DNA of 64,000 nt, from positions 2,243-66,242 of the forward strand of contig CACZDM010000002.1 in NCBI GenBank assembly GCA_902779915.1. Direction: 5' to 3'. The notes beneath the pieces were generated by a model. That model was not told the DNA's origin. It made no database searches and saw only the letters and a program-made list of their open reading frames with translations. Position numbers and translations under genes: made by a program. Below are positions 7,974 through 17,600 of this stretch, one piece after another; within the stretch, counting starts at the first letter, position 1, and each line of letters begins with the position of its first letter. The DNA comes from Oscillospiraceae bacterium. Lineage in GTDB: Bacteria; Bacillota; Clostridia; Oscillospirales; Ruminococcaceae.

Positions 7974-9365
7974 CTACTTTTGCTCAAAAAAGGCCCTGAT
8001 TGCTCGATAATTCTCAAAAATATCAACTTTAGAAGCAACTTCAAATGGCGAATGCATCGACAAAATCGGAACTCCTAAATCAATAACTTCCATGTTAAGC
8101 TTGGCAAGAAACATCGCAACCGTTCCTCCTCCGCCGGCGTCAACCTTTCCAAGCTCAGCCGTTTGCCAAACGATGTTTTTTAAATCCAAAAGCCTGGTTA
8201 ACTTATCAACAAACTCAGCAGAAGCATCCGAAGTCCCAGATTTTCCGCGCGCGCCAGTATATTTTGTAACTATTGTTCCATATCCGCTCATAGCCGAATT
8301 TTTTCGTTCATATGCATCCGCGTAACTTGGATCAAAAGCAGCCCCAACGTCCGCCGACAAACACTCAGAATTCGAGAAAACAGTCGCTCTGTCGGTTCCA
8401 AAAATGCGCGCCAAATCCTCAATGAAATACTCTAAAAAATATGACTTCATTCCAGTATTTCCTTCGCTGCCAATTTCTTCCTTATCAGCAAGCATGGTGA
8501 CGACCGTATATTCGGGATTTTCACAATCTAAAATGGCTTTCAATGAATTGTATCCACACACTCTGTCATCCTGCCCATATGCTCCAACAAAACTCCTGTC
8601 AAACCCAACGTCTTTGGCTTTAAAAGCAGGAACGGCTTCAAGTTCGGCTGAAACAAAATCCCGCTCAACGATTCCATACTTTTCATTCAAAATTTTGAGT
8701 ATGTTTAATTTAACCATTTCGCTCTTTTCATCGGATTTAAAAGGCCTCGATCCAATCAATATGTTTAAATCCTCACCGCCAACTATGTCCTTAGCCGGCC
8801 TCTTCATTTGACTGGCTGCAAGATGTGGTAATAAATCATTAACACAAAAAACAGGGTCAGCCTCATCCTCGCCAATTTTAACGTCAACCCTTTGGCCGCT
8901 TGCCTTGAAAACAACGCCATGCAGCGCCAGCGGAATAGCGGTCCATTGATATTTTTTTATTCCTCCATAGTAGTGGGTCTTAAAAAATGCAAAGTCACTG
9001 TCCTCATAAAGCGGATTTTGCTTCAGATCAAGCCTTGGCGAATCAACATGCGCTGCAGCAAATTTCACTCCACACTCAAGCGGCTTTTTGCCAATAACAG
9101 CCAGAATAACATTTTTCCCCCGATTCACAGCGTAAATCCTGTCTCCAGCCCTATATTTAGCATCTTTAGAAAAAGCAACAAATCCACACTTTTCCGCCAT
9201 ATCAACACAATTCGCGCAAGTCTCCCGTTCTGTTTTTGAACAGTCCAAAAATGATTTATATGAATTGCAATAATCTTCGACTTGGTTTGATAATTTTTCA
9301 AACAGTTTTAAATTTGCGTTTTTTTTGGAATAAAACAGTTTATCTTTTAATTCACTAGTAGACAT
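7974..9365 (-). CDS. M18-family aminopeptidase
   Basis: A 463-residue cytosolic zinc aminopeptidase of the M18 family (aspartyl aminopeptidase/aminopeptidase I type), which trims N-terminal residues from peptides. The metal-binding signatures are AAHVDSPRLDLK (His and Asp-proximal), ADKEEIGSEGNTG near residue 300 with the catalytic and ligand glutamates, SADVGAAFDP, and a C-terminal SMHSPFEV His ligand. The start used is the ATG at 9365 after GAGGGAG; the frame opens 8 codons earlier without a ribosome site. It follows the lytic transglycosylase gene by about 20 bases. Confidence 0.93.
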   Translation of the reverse strand: MSTSELKDKLFYSKKNANLKLFEKLSNQVEDYCNSYKSFLDCSKTERETCANCVDMAEKCGFVAFSKDAKYRAGDRIYAVNRGKNVILAVIGKKPLECGVKFAAAHVDSPRLDLKQNPLYEDSDFAFFKTHYYGGIKKYQWTAIPLALHGVVFKASGQRVDVKIGEDEADPVFCVNDLLPHLAASQMKRPAKDIVGGEDLNILIGSRPFKSDEKSEMVKLNILKILNEKYGIVERDFVSAELEAVPAFKAKDVGFDRSFVGAYGQDDRVCGYNSLKAILDCENPEYTVVTMLADKEEIGSEGNTGMKSYFLEYFIEDLARIFGTDRATVFSNSECLSADVGAAFDPSYADAYERKNSAMSGYGTIVTKYTGARGKSGTSDASAEFVDKLTRLLDLKNIVWQTAELGKVDAGGGGTVAMFLAKLNMEVIDLGVPILSMHSPFEVASKVDIFENYRAIRAFFEQK

Positions 9366-9385
9366 AAAAATCTCCCTCTCTAAAA

Positions 9386-9991
9386 TCAAACTTGGCTATA
9401 TAATTTTTTATATATTTGCTGGGTTTCAATGACTTTATTGACATATTCATATGTTGCTGGAACTTTGTTTTTGTTTTCACTAAAAAATTCGTCTAAAGAC
9501 CCGTCTCCTTGCGAAAGCCACTTGCTGACTTTGCCTCGTCCTGCGTGATATGCAGCCGCAACAATTCGACCATCCTCAAATTCTTTAAACAGAGTCGACA
9601 ATATATATGTTCCGTATTTTATATTAACAGCAGGATCAAAAATATCTTCATATGTCGTTTGAGAATTTGGCTCCAACCTGCTCTTTGCCCAGTTAAATGT
9701 GTCTTTGGTTATCTGCATCAATCCCCTGGCTCCAGCCTCACTTTTAGCCTTCTCATCAAACCGCGATTCGCTGTATATTATGGAATAAACATAATTTTCA
9801 TCAACATTATACTCATTGGAATATTTGCTGACCGAGTCATGATATTTCTTTGGAAACAGACAATTTTTAGCAAAGTGTGGATAAAACAAAAATAAAACAA
9901 ATATTATTAACGCCAGCCCCAAAAAAATCTTAAAAAAAACAATCCTAAAAACCCCTATTTTTCCAAAAACTTTGATTCTAATCTCCCCCAA
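9386..9991 (-). CDS. Membrane-anchored lytic transglycosylase (SLT domain)
   Basis: A 201-residue peptidoglycan-cleaving enzyme. Residues 15-38 form one transmembrane helix, so the catalytic part faces the wall. The SLT domain carries the catalytic Glu in IIYSESRFDEKAKS, then GARGLMQI and a late AAAYHAGRGKV motif. It should cut the glycan strand to give 1,6-anhydro-MurNAc ends. The closest architecture is the short clostridial transglycosylase next to coaE. It starts 16 bases after the coaE stop, so the two genes are probably co-transcribed. Confidence 0.93.
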   Translation of the reverse strand: MGEIRIKVFGKIGVFRIVFFKIFLGLALIIFVLFLFYPHFAKNCLFPKKYHDSVSKYSNEYNVDENYVYSIIYSESRFDEKAKSEAGARGLMQITKDTFNWAKSRLEPNSQTTYEDIFDPAVNIKYGTYILSTLFKEFEDGRIVAAAYHAGRGKVSKWLSQGDGSLDEFFSENKNKVPATYEYVNKVIETQQIYKKLYSQV

Positions 9992-10007
9992 AATGCCGCT
10001 AAACAGC

Positions 10008-10580
10008 CTAAACCAATTTCGATATAAAACTATCTATACTTTGAACAAATTCATCAAATCCAGAATTATTAAAAATTATTTGATCAGCGTGATATATATA
10101 AAACTCATCTTTTGGCTGCGCATTAATTCGACAAATCGCGTCATCAAGGCTAATTCCGTCTCTTTTCAAAATTCGCGCGAGTCTTTTTTCCTTTTGGCTC
10201 AAAATCGCAACGCTACAGTCACAAATTTTATAGGCCCCACTTTCAAAAAGCGTTGGCGCGTCCAAAACAACATGGCAACCATTTTTCTCAGCAACACAGG
10301 CTTTAATTCTTTGCAATATATATGGGTTGACGATATTTTCAAGCTTATCCAGCATATTTTTGTCTGAAAAAACAATTTTTGACAATTTTCTTTTATTTAT
10401 GACATTATTTTCAACAACCCCATCAAAACAAACGCCAACCCTGTCAACACATTCACGACAATTAGTATAAATATCGCAAACAATTTTGTCAGCATCCACT
10501 ATTTCAAATCCTTTTGTCAATAAATGTTGACTCGCTTCTGATTTTCCCGAGCCAGTCGGCCCTGTCACCCCAACAATCAC
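10008..10580 (-). CDS. coaE: Dephospho-CoA kinase
   Basis: Phosphorylates the 3' hydroxyl of dephospho-CoA, the last step of coenzyme A synthesis. The P-loop GVTGPTGSGKSEAS is at the N-terminus, followed by the VDADKI substrate segment and the VVLDAPTLFESG motif near residue 100. The GTG at 10580 preceded by TTAGGAG is the better start; it puts the P-loop at residue 4. The longer frame from 10607 would overlap the preceding tsaC gene and lacks a ribosome site. 190 residues, a normal length. Confidence 0.94.
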   Translation of the reverse strand: MIVGVTGPTGSGKSEASQHLLTKGFEIVDADKIVCDIYTNCRECVDRVGVCFDGVVENNVINKRKLSKIVFSDKNMLDKLENIVNPYILQRIKACVAEKNGCHVVLDAPTLFESGAYKICDCSVAILSQKEKRLARILKRDGISLDDAICRINAQPKDEFYIYHADQIIFNNSGFDEFVQSIDSFISKLV

Positions 10581-10596
10581 AAAAATTCTCCTAATT

Positions 10597-11613
10597 TCAC
10601 AAAACAACCAGATTAAAGCCTGAAGCTCGAAGAAGCCTATTATATATGGCTAAGCCAATTCCAGACTTGCTTGGAGCCCTGAAAAAAGCCTTTCGCGCCC
10701 CAACCTCATCAAGCTTGCGAAGAATCGAAAAAACATTCCTGGCCTGGCTAGCAGGACTTGAGCCAAAGGTTAAAACATTTTTTTGAAAAAAGCCCTGTTC
10801 ACCATCAAAAACAACACACCAAACATCTCGCCCCATCCTGTCCAAAACATAGTTGCAAAAACTGCTAAATGAGCTGTCGATCAAAACAACCTCTGCTTTC
10901 GGGGAATAATGCGCATATTTCATCCCCGGGCAAACAGCAGCACCGTCCGAAGCAAAAGGCTTTAAAACCGAGTCACCAAGCGAAACATTCGCAGCAACAC
11001 TTTTAAGCATATCCACGCTGACAGCGCCCGGCCGCAAAACTTCAACTAAATCACCTTCAAGCCGAATAACAGTCGATTCAAGGCCTATTTCACACCTTCC
11101 GCCATCAAGTATTGCCCCCACCTTGCCTTTTAAATCATTGTAGACATGCAAAGCTGAGGTTGGGCTTGGCCGGCCAGACAAATTAGCAGACGGAGCAACA
11201 AGCGGCCTTCCAAAAGAATCTATCAATTTTCTGGCGATTGCGTTTGAGGGAAATCTTATTGCAACAGTTTCAAGATTTGCGCTGACCAAGTTCAAAACGT
11301 CGGCTTTTTTCGGCAAGATCACTGTCAGCGGACCTGGCCAAAATTTTTCAGTAATATTTCGAAACAACGAAGAATTTTTGTCAGAAGTCAAATAATCCAG
11401 CATTTTTAAATGACTAATGTGGCAAATCAAAGGATTATCCGAAGGCCTGCCCTTAATTTTAAAGATTTTCGCGACAGCATCAGCATTAAAAGCGTCAGCA
11501 GCAAGCCCATAAACCGTTTCAGTTGGAATTCCAACAACATCACCATTTTTCAAATATTTCACACAATCTAGAATATTTTCAGCTGATGCATGTAAAATTT
11601 TAGTTTCTGTCAA
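10597..11613 (-). CDS. L-threonylcarbamoyladenylate synthase (Sua5 type)
   Basis: Makes threonylcarbamoyl-AMP for t6A modification of tRNAs that read ANN codons. The N-terminal YrdC domain shows [31 protein letters not shown] and [12 protein letters not shown]. The C-terminal 130 residues form the extra Sua5 domain, so this is the longer Sua5 form rather than TsaC. It begins with TTG at 11613, 7 bases after GGAGG, overlapping the prfA stop as TTGA. t6A is also the substrate of the MtaB methylthiotransferase encoded 2 kb away. Confidence 0.94.
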   Translation of the reverse strand: MTETKILHASAENILDCVKYLKNGDVVGIPTETVYGLAADAFNADAVAKIFKIKGRPSDNPLICHISHLKMLDYLTSDKNSSLFRNITEKFWPGPLTVILPKKADVLNLVSANLETVAIRFPSNAIARKLIDSFGRPLVAPSANLSGRPSPTSALHVYNDLKGKVGAILDGGRCEIGLESTVIRLEGDLVEVLRPGAVSVDMLKSVAANVSLGDSVLKPFASDGAAVCPGMKYAHYSPKAEVVLIDSSFSSFCNYVLDRMGRDVWCVVFDGEQGFFQKNVLTFGSSPASQARNVFSILRKLDEVGARKAFFRAPSKSGIGLAIYNRLLRASGFNLVVL

Positions 11614-12695
11614 TTTTGAACCTCCGCAGACAATTTCAGAGCCTGATCCGCCGTTATCAAAGCGTCGATTATTTCGTCAAGATCACCGTCCATTATCTGG
11701 TCGATTTGATATAATGTTAGGCCAATCCTGTGGTCGGTGACCCTGCCCTGAGGAAAATTATAGGTTCGTATTCTCTCAGACCTGTCCCCTGTTCCAACCT
11801 GCGTCCTTCGCTGGCTCGCAATCTTCTCTTCCGCTTCCCTCTGAGCCTGTTCATAAAGCCGACTGCGCAATATTTTCATCGCCTTGTCTTTGTTTTTAAA
11901 CTGGCTCCTCTCATCCTGACACTCAACAACAAGCCCGGTCGGAAGATATGTTAACCTGATTGCAGACTCAGTTTTGTTAATATGCTGGCCTCCAGCCCCG
12001 CTTGCTCGAAATGTGTCAACTTGGATGTCGCTTGGATTTATTTCAAATTCAACCTCCTCAGCCTCTGGCAAAACAGCAACTGTGACTGTTGAAGTGTGTA
12101 TCCTGCCCTGCGCCTCAGTTTCCGGGACTCTTTGAACCCTGTGAACCCCGCTTTCAAATTTAAGTCTTGAATATGCAAAATCTCCGCTGACTTCGAAGCT
12201 GACCTCTTTAAAGCCTCCAATTCCAGTTTCATTCGCGCTCAAAAGCTCAGTCTTCCAGCCCATTTTCTCAGCATACATATTATACATTCTGTATAAATCA
12301 CCAGAAAACAGCGCAGCTTCATCGCCTCCAGCTCCTCCGCGTATTTCTATAATGACATCCTTTTCATCATTCGGATCTCTTGGCAGCAATAAAATTTTCA
12401 ATTCGTCTGATATTTTTTCTATTTCTTTTTCACTTTCATCATATTGCTCCTTAACAATTTCCCTGAATTCCCTATCAAGCCCCCCTTCTTTGAGCATATC
12501 TCTTGCTTCGTTAAATTCATATTTGGCTTTTTTATACCTGCTGTAGCTCTCAACAATCGGAGTCAGCGCCTTGAGCTCCTTCATCAAATTTTTATATTTG
12601 TTTTGATCATTAACAACATTTGCGTCCATGAGCTGCTCATTAATTTCGTTAAGCCGCGACTCAATTGAATCTAGTCTATCGAACATATCAGACAT
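11610..12695 (-). CDS. prfA: Peptide chain release factor 1
   Basis: Recognises UAA and UAG stop codons and triggers peptidyl-tRNA hydrolysis. The 361-residue chain has the GGQ motif in [13 protein letters not shown] near residue 230 and the [10 protein letters not shown] segment typical of RF1. The start chosen is the ATG at 12695, 11 bases after GGAGAG; the frame could open 10 codons earlier but without a ribosome site. First gene of the prfA-sua5-coaE-SLT-aminopeptidase-HAD-HAD run. No hemK-like methyltransferase gene is next to it. Confidence 0.95.
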   Translation of the reverse strand: MSDMFDRLDSIESRLNEINEQLMDANVVNDQNKYKNLMKELKALTPIVESYSRYKKAKYEFNEARDMLKEGGLDREFREIVKEQYDESEKEIEKISDELKILLLPRDPNDEKDVIIEIRGGAGGDEAALFSGDLYRMYNMYAEKMGWKTELLSANETGIGGFKEVSFEVSGDFAYSRLKFESGVHRVQRVPETEAQGRIHTSTVTVAVLPEAEEVEFEINPSDIQVDTFRASGAGGQHINKTESAIRLTYLPTGLVVECQDERSQFKNKDKAMKILRSRLYEQAQREAEEKIASQRRTQVGTGDRSERIRTYNFPQGRVTDHRIGLTLYQIDQIMDGDLDEIIDALITADQALKLSAEVQN

Positions 12696-12727
12696 TTTTT
12701 CACTTTCTCTCCAAAAAATATACAAAT

Positions 12728-12757
12728 AGTATAGTTGAATTTCAATACATATTTCAA
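12728..12757 (-). promoter_or_regulatory. Probable promoter of the prfA operon
   Basis: TTGAAA (12757-12752) and TATACT (12733-12728) on the minus strand, 18 bases apart, about 25 bases before the prfA ribosome site. Confidence 0.6.
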
Positions 12758-12822
12758 TAATTCTTGAATATATCCTATTTTACGTTTTACCAGCAATCAC
12801 AAACCAGCCTGCAAAAACAATG

Positions 12823-12851
12823 TTGCAAATTAAAGCGCAGTGTTGTATACT
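12823..12851 (+). promoter_or_regulatory. Possible promoter facing the HPr-like gene
   Basis: TTGCAA (12823-12828) and TATACT (12846-12851) on the plus strand with a 17-base spacer. No plus-strand gene follows; a transcript would run antisense into the HPr-like gene. It may be fortuitous in AT-rich DNA. Confidence 0.35.
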
Positions 12852-12926
12852 GTAAAGCAATCTAACATGTTTAAATTTGAATCTAACACATACACACTAT
12901 AAAAACACCACTAATTTAAATATATT

Positions 12927-13157
12927 CTACGATATTATATATTTTTTGATTTTTTCGAAAAAGCCAGCATCATCGTCAGTGTCAGCTTGCAATATAATAC
13001 TTTTTGTTAAATCCAAGCTGAATATTCCCATTATGGACTTGGCATTCACAACATATTTTCCAGAAATAAGGTCAACATCAAAATTGCATTGATTGACAAT
13101 GCTAACAAATTCTTTAACATCATTGGTTGTTTTAAACATAACATTAAATTTTTTCAT
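12927..13157 (-). CDS. HPr-like protein lacking the phospho-histidine
   Basis: A 76-residue relative of the PTS phosphocarrier HPr. The fold region around the regulatory serine is clear (NAKSIMGIFSLDL, matching LKSIMGVMSL of HPr with Ser46). The active-site loop is changed: where HPr has GIHARPA, this protein reads TTNDVKEF, so His15 and Arg17 are missing and it cannot carry sugar phosphorylation. Bacillus Crh likewise lacks His15 but keeps Ser46 and serves in catabolite control. A similar regulatory role is inference. The ATG at 13157 follows GGAGG by 9 bases. It has its own promoter. Confidence 0.85.
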   Translation of the reverse strand: MKKFNVMFKTTNDVKEFVSIVNQCNFDVDLISGKYVVNAKSIMGIFSLDLTKSIILQADTDDDAGFFEKIKKYIIS

Positions 13158-13212
13158 TTCTAACATCCTCCGAACTATAAAACAAATGTAAACAAACTGT
13201 AAACACAATAAT

Positions 13213-13241
13213 ATTTTAACATCTCAAGACCAATTAGTCAA
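13213..13241 (-). promoter_or_regulatory. Promoter of the HPr-like gene
   Basis: TTGACT (13241-13236) and TAAAAT (13218-13213) on the minus strand, spacer 17 bases, about 45 bases before the ribosome site. Confidence 0.6.
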
Positions 13242-13343
13242 CTAAATTTTAATTAAAAAATAACACAAATTAAAAAGCATAACAAAACATGTTTAGAGTG
13301 ATATATTTTATATATATTTAAAAATTTATCAGGAGTTGAAAAA

Positions 13344-14633
13344 GTGAAAATATCTTTTTTTACATTAGGCTGCAAGGTGAATCAATATGAAACCGAAGCA
13401 ATGAAAAATTTATTTTTTGAAAACAACTGGGAAATTGTAAACAATTCAGATTTTGCTGACGTGTATGTTATAAATTCGTGCACAGTGACCTCTTTGGGTG
13501 ATAAAAAAGCCAGACAATCCGTCGGCAGGTTTAAAAAAATCAATCCCAACGCAATAATCGTCATGACAGGCTGTTTTCCACAAGCTTTTCCACAAAAAAG
13601 TCAAAAACTAAAAAATGTGGATATAGTCACGGGAACCACAAACAGATCTAATTTACCTGATTTGATACAACAATTTCTGATTAATAAAAAACCAATAATA
13701 GATGTCTCTCCTCATAAAAAAAATGAACAATTCGAAAATTTAACAATTAAAGATTTTTCGAAAAAAACACGCGCATTTATAAAAATTCAAGATGGGTGTA
13801 ATAAATATTGCTCATATTGCATAATTCCAAAATCCAGAGGGTTTGTCCGCTCAAAGCCATTGGAAACGCTCAAAAACGAACTGATCTCGGTTGCTGAAAG
13901 TGGATATAAAGAGGTTGTTTTGGTTGGAATAAATCTGTCCTCATATGGCGCAGATTTGAAAAACACAGGCCTAACAGACGCTGTCAAAACCGCCGCCAAA
14001 ATCCCAAAAATAAAGCGAATTAGGCTTGGCTCAATCGAACCCGACCTTTTAACCAAAGATGACATTTTAAAATTGTCGAAAGAAGACAAATTTTGCCCAC
14101 AATTTCACCTGGCCCTGCAAAGCGGATCTGACAGCGTCCTTAAGCGAATGAGGCGGCGTTATACAAAAGATCTATACAAAAATCTAGTTGAATATATACT
14201 CCAAACTTTCGAAAATCCTTCAATCACAACTGACATTATGGTTGGATTCCCGGGAGAAACCGAGGAAGAATTCAACGAATCATTAAAATTGATTGAAGAC
14301 ATAAATTTTCTAAAAGTTCATATATTTCCATATTCAATCAGGCAAGGAACTCAAGCGGCAAAAATGAAAAATCAAATAACAAAATCAGAAAAACAACTCA
14401 GAGTTAAAAAAATGGAACTCGCTTCAAAAAAATCAAACCAAGCCTTCATGAGTCAGCAAATAAATAAAATTCATGAAGTTCTTTTTGAAACTCAAGAAGG
14501 CGACGTTTTCACAGGCCACGCCAAAAATTACCTTTTGGTTAAAGCAAAATCTGATTTAAACTTGTGTGGACAAATAAAATATGTTAAAATTGATGGATAT
14601 GAAGAAAATTTTTGCATTGGCAGTTTGGTGTAA
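13344..14633 (+). CDS. mtaB: tRNA t6A37 methylthiotransferase (MtaB)
   Basis: A radical SAM enzyme that converts t6A37 to ms2t6A37 in tRNAs. The N-terminal UPF0004 domain has the cluster cysteines in LGCKVNQYE, NSCTVT and TGCFPQ. The radical SAM motif is GCNKYCSYC at about 151-159, followed by IIPKSRG. A C-terminal TRAM-like segment ends the 429-residue chain. FTLGCKVNQYE at the very N-terminus separates MtaB (YqeV) from MiaB and RimO. It starts with GTG at 13344, 7 bases after AGGAG. It lies 36 bases before purL on the same strand. Confidence 0.94.
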   Translation: MKISFFTLGCKVNQYETEAMKNLFFENNWEIVNNSDFADVYVINSCTVTSLGDKKARQSVGRFKKINPNAIIVMTGCFPQAFPQKSQKLKNVDIVTGTTNRSNLPDLIQQFLINKKPIIDVSPHKKNEQFENLTIKDFSKKTRAFIKIQDGCNKYCSYCIIPKSRGFVRSKPLETLKNELISVAESGYKEVVLVGINLSSYGADLKNTGLTDAVKTAAKIPKIKRIRLGSIEPDLLTKDDILKLSKEDKFCPQFHLALQSGSDSVLKRMRRRYTKDLYKNLVEYILQTFENPSITTDIMVGFPGETEEEFNESLKLIEDINFLKVHIFPYSIRQGTQAAKMKNQITKSEKQLRVKKMELASKKSNQAFMSQQINKIHEVLFETQEGDVFTGHAKNYLLVKAKSDLNLCGQIKYVKIDGYEENFCIGSLV

Positions 14634-14669
14634 AATTTTATTCTAATTTAAAAAATCTGGGAGGAATTT

Positions 14670-17600
14670 ATGTCTGTTTATAGGTTATATGTTGAAAAAA
14701 AGGATGAATTTGCAATTGAAGCAAAAAAATTAAACTGGGATATAAAAAATGTTTTAGGAATCAAAAATTTACAAAAGACTAGAATAATAAACAGGTATGA
14801 CGTTGAAAACATAACAAAGGAAATTTTTGAAAAATCAAAAACAACCATATTTTCCGAACCGCAAGTTGATAACTATTTCGAAAATCTTCCAAAAGCGCAA
14901 AATATAATCGCATCGGAATATCTACCAGGACAGTTTGACCAAAGAGCGGATTCCTGCGAACAGTGTATACAAATAGCATCCCGCCAAAGCCGCCCCTCTG
15001 TTAAAACCGCTAAAATATATATATTTGAGGGCCAATTAAATTCAAAAGAGCTTGAAAAAATCAAATCATATATAATAAATCCAATTGAATGTCAAGAGGC
15101 CTCCTTGGAAGAAAAATCAACCTTGAATCTTGCCTATGATTCTCCAGAAGATGTTGAAATTTTAGACAAGTTTAATGAAATGACTGAATATGAACTAAAT
15201 AATTTAATAAAATCACAAAAACTCGCCATGGATCTTAGCGACATAAAATTTTGTCAAGAATACTTTAAAAATTTTGAACAAAGACCGCCAACAATAAGCG
15301 AAATCAAAATCATAGACACATATTGGAGCGACCACTGCCGCCACACCACTTTTTTAACACAAATAGACAAAATTACTATAAACGATCCAGAAATCAAGAA
15401 AACATTCGAAAAATATCTGGAAATTAAAAAATTAATCGGATCTTCCAAAAAACCTATAACACTTATGGAAATTGCAACTATTGCGGCAAAAAAGCTAAAA
15501 ATTGATGGATTTTTGAATGACGTCGATGAAAGTGAAGAAATAAACGCTTGCTCGGTTAAAATTCAAGTTGAATCTGAAAAAAAATCACAAGATTGGCTTT
15601 TGATGTTTAAAAATGAAACCCACAACCACCCAACAGAAATTGAACCGTTTGGAGGAGCTGCAACCTGCCTTGGCGGCGCAATTCGAGACCCGCTTTCCGG
15701 TCGGTCATATGTATATCAAGCAATGAGACTGACCGGCGCCTGGGACCCTAAAGCCCCAATCGAAAAAACCCTTCAAGGAAAGCTCCCCCAGCGAAAAATA
15801 GTGACGACTGCTGCAAGTGGATATTCATCGTATGGAAATCAAATCGGTATTGCAACCGGGCATGTTAGGGAAATATATCACCCTGGGTATTTAGCAAAAC
15901 GGATGGAAGTTGGAGCTGTTATTGGAGCAGCCAAGGCCTCAAACGTCCGCAGAGAAAGGCCAAAAGCCGGAGATGTTGTTATACTTTTGGGCGGAAAAAC
16001 CGGCAGGGATGGATGCGGAGGGGCGACGGGTTCATCTAAATCACACGATTTGTCTTCCTTGAAATCATGTGGCGCTCAAGTTCAAAAGGGCGACCCGCTT
16101 CAAGAGCGAAAAATTCAAAGATTCTTTAAAAATCCAAATGTCAGCAAATTAATAAAAAGATGCAATGATTTTGGAGCAGGAGGCGTTTGCGTCGCAATTG
16201 GAGAGCTGGCGGATGGCTTAAAAATAGATTTGGATGCTGTCCCAAAAAAATATGAAGGCTTGGACGCAACAGAGCTTGCAATTTCTGAATCACAGGAGCG
16301 AATGGCCGTTGTTATCCAAAAAAAGGATATGGACGCGTTTTTTGAACTGGCAAATTCGGAAAATTTGATGGCGACTAAAGTTGCTGAAATCACCGACCAG
16401 GACAAGCTTGTCATGACATGGAAAGGCAAAAAAATTGTAGATATATCTCGAAAATTTTTGAACTCTAACGGCGCCCAAAAACACGCCAAGGCTCAAATTG
16501 AAGCGCAAAATGTTTCGCCGATTTTTAGCCGCAAAAACTCGGAAAAAGACTGGATTTACCACATTTGCGACCTAAACATATGCTCTCAAAAAGGACTTGT
16601 TGAACAATTTGATTCGTCAATCGGCGCAGGAACGGTCTTGATGCCATTTGGCGGAGAAAATCAGTCAACGGAAATTCAAGCTATGGTTTCAAAAATTCCA
16701 ACCCAAGAAGAAACTTCAACAGTCTCGCTCATGGCATGGGGCTTCAACCCGTTTTTAAGCGCGCAAAGTCCTTTCTATGGAGCTCAATATGCAGTTATTG
16801 AATGCATAGCAAAAATAATCGCGACAGGCGGCTCAACCGAAAAATGCTGGCTGACTTTTCAGGAATATTTTCCAAGCACTAAATCCGATCCCAAACGCTG
16901 GGGAATGCCCATGTCTGCCCTTCTGGGAGCGCTTAAAGCCCAAATAAACCTGAAAATCGCATCAATTGGCGGGAAAGACTCCATGAGCGGAACTTTTGAA
17001 GAAATCGACGTCCCCCCAACTCTTGTCTCATTCGCAGTCTCGGTGTCGGATGCAAAAAAAATAATATCCCCCGAATTCAAGTCAAAAAACAGCCCAGTTG
17101 CACTTTTACTTCCATTATTTGAAGACAAATCAAAGCCGAACTATGAAAGCATTTTGGAGACTTTTTCAAAACTTCAAAGCTTAATATCCGAAAATAAGGT
17201 CAAATCCGCATGGGCAATCGGGTTTGGAGGCGTTGCTGAGGGCATATCAAAGATGTGTTTTGGAAACAAAATAGGCTTCACATTTGATAAAAATATAGAT
17301 AATTACGCACTGTTTAATCCAATATACGGCGGATTTATAGTCGAATTATACAAAAATGAAGACGATTTGAACATTATTGGCCACACAACACACGAATATG
17401 TCATTAGGCAAGGGGCTCAAACAATCGTTGATTTAGACAAAATTGAAAAAAACTATAAACTCACGCTGGAATCGGTGTATCCAACAACGGTCAGTCAAAC
17501 AAATTCAAATAATGTCGAAAATATATCATATGACAACAAAACGCCTAGACGTTCGCCAAAAATCAAAAAAGCCGCTCCAATCGTCCTAATCCCGGTTTTT

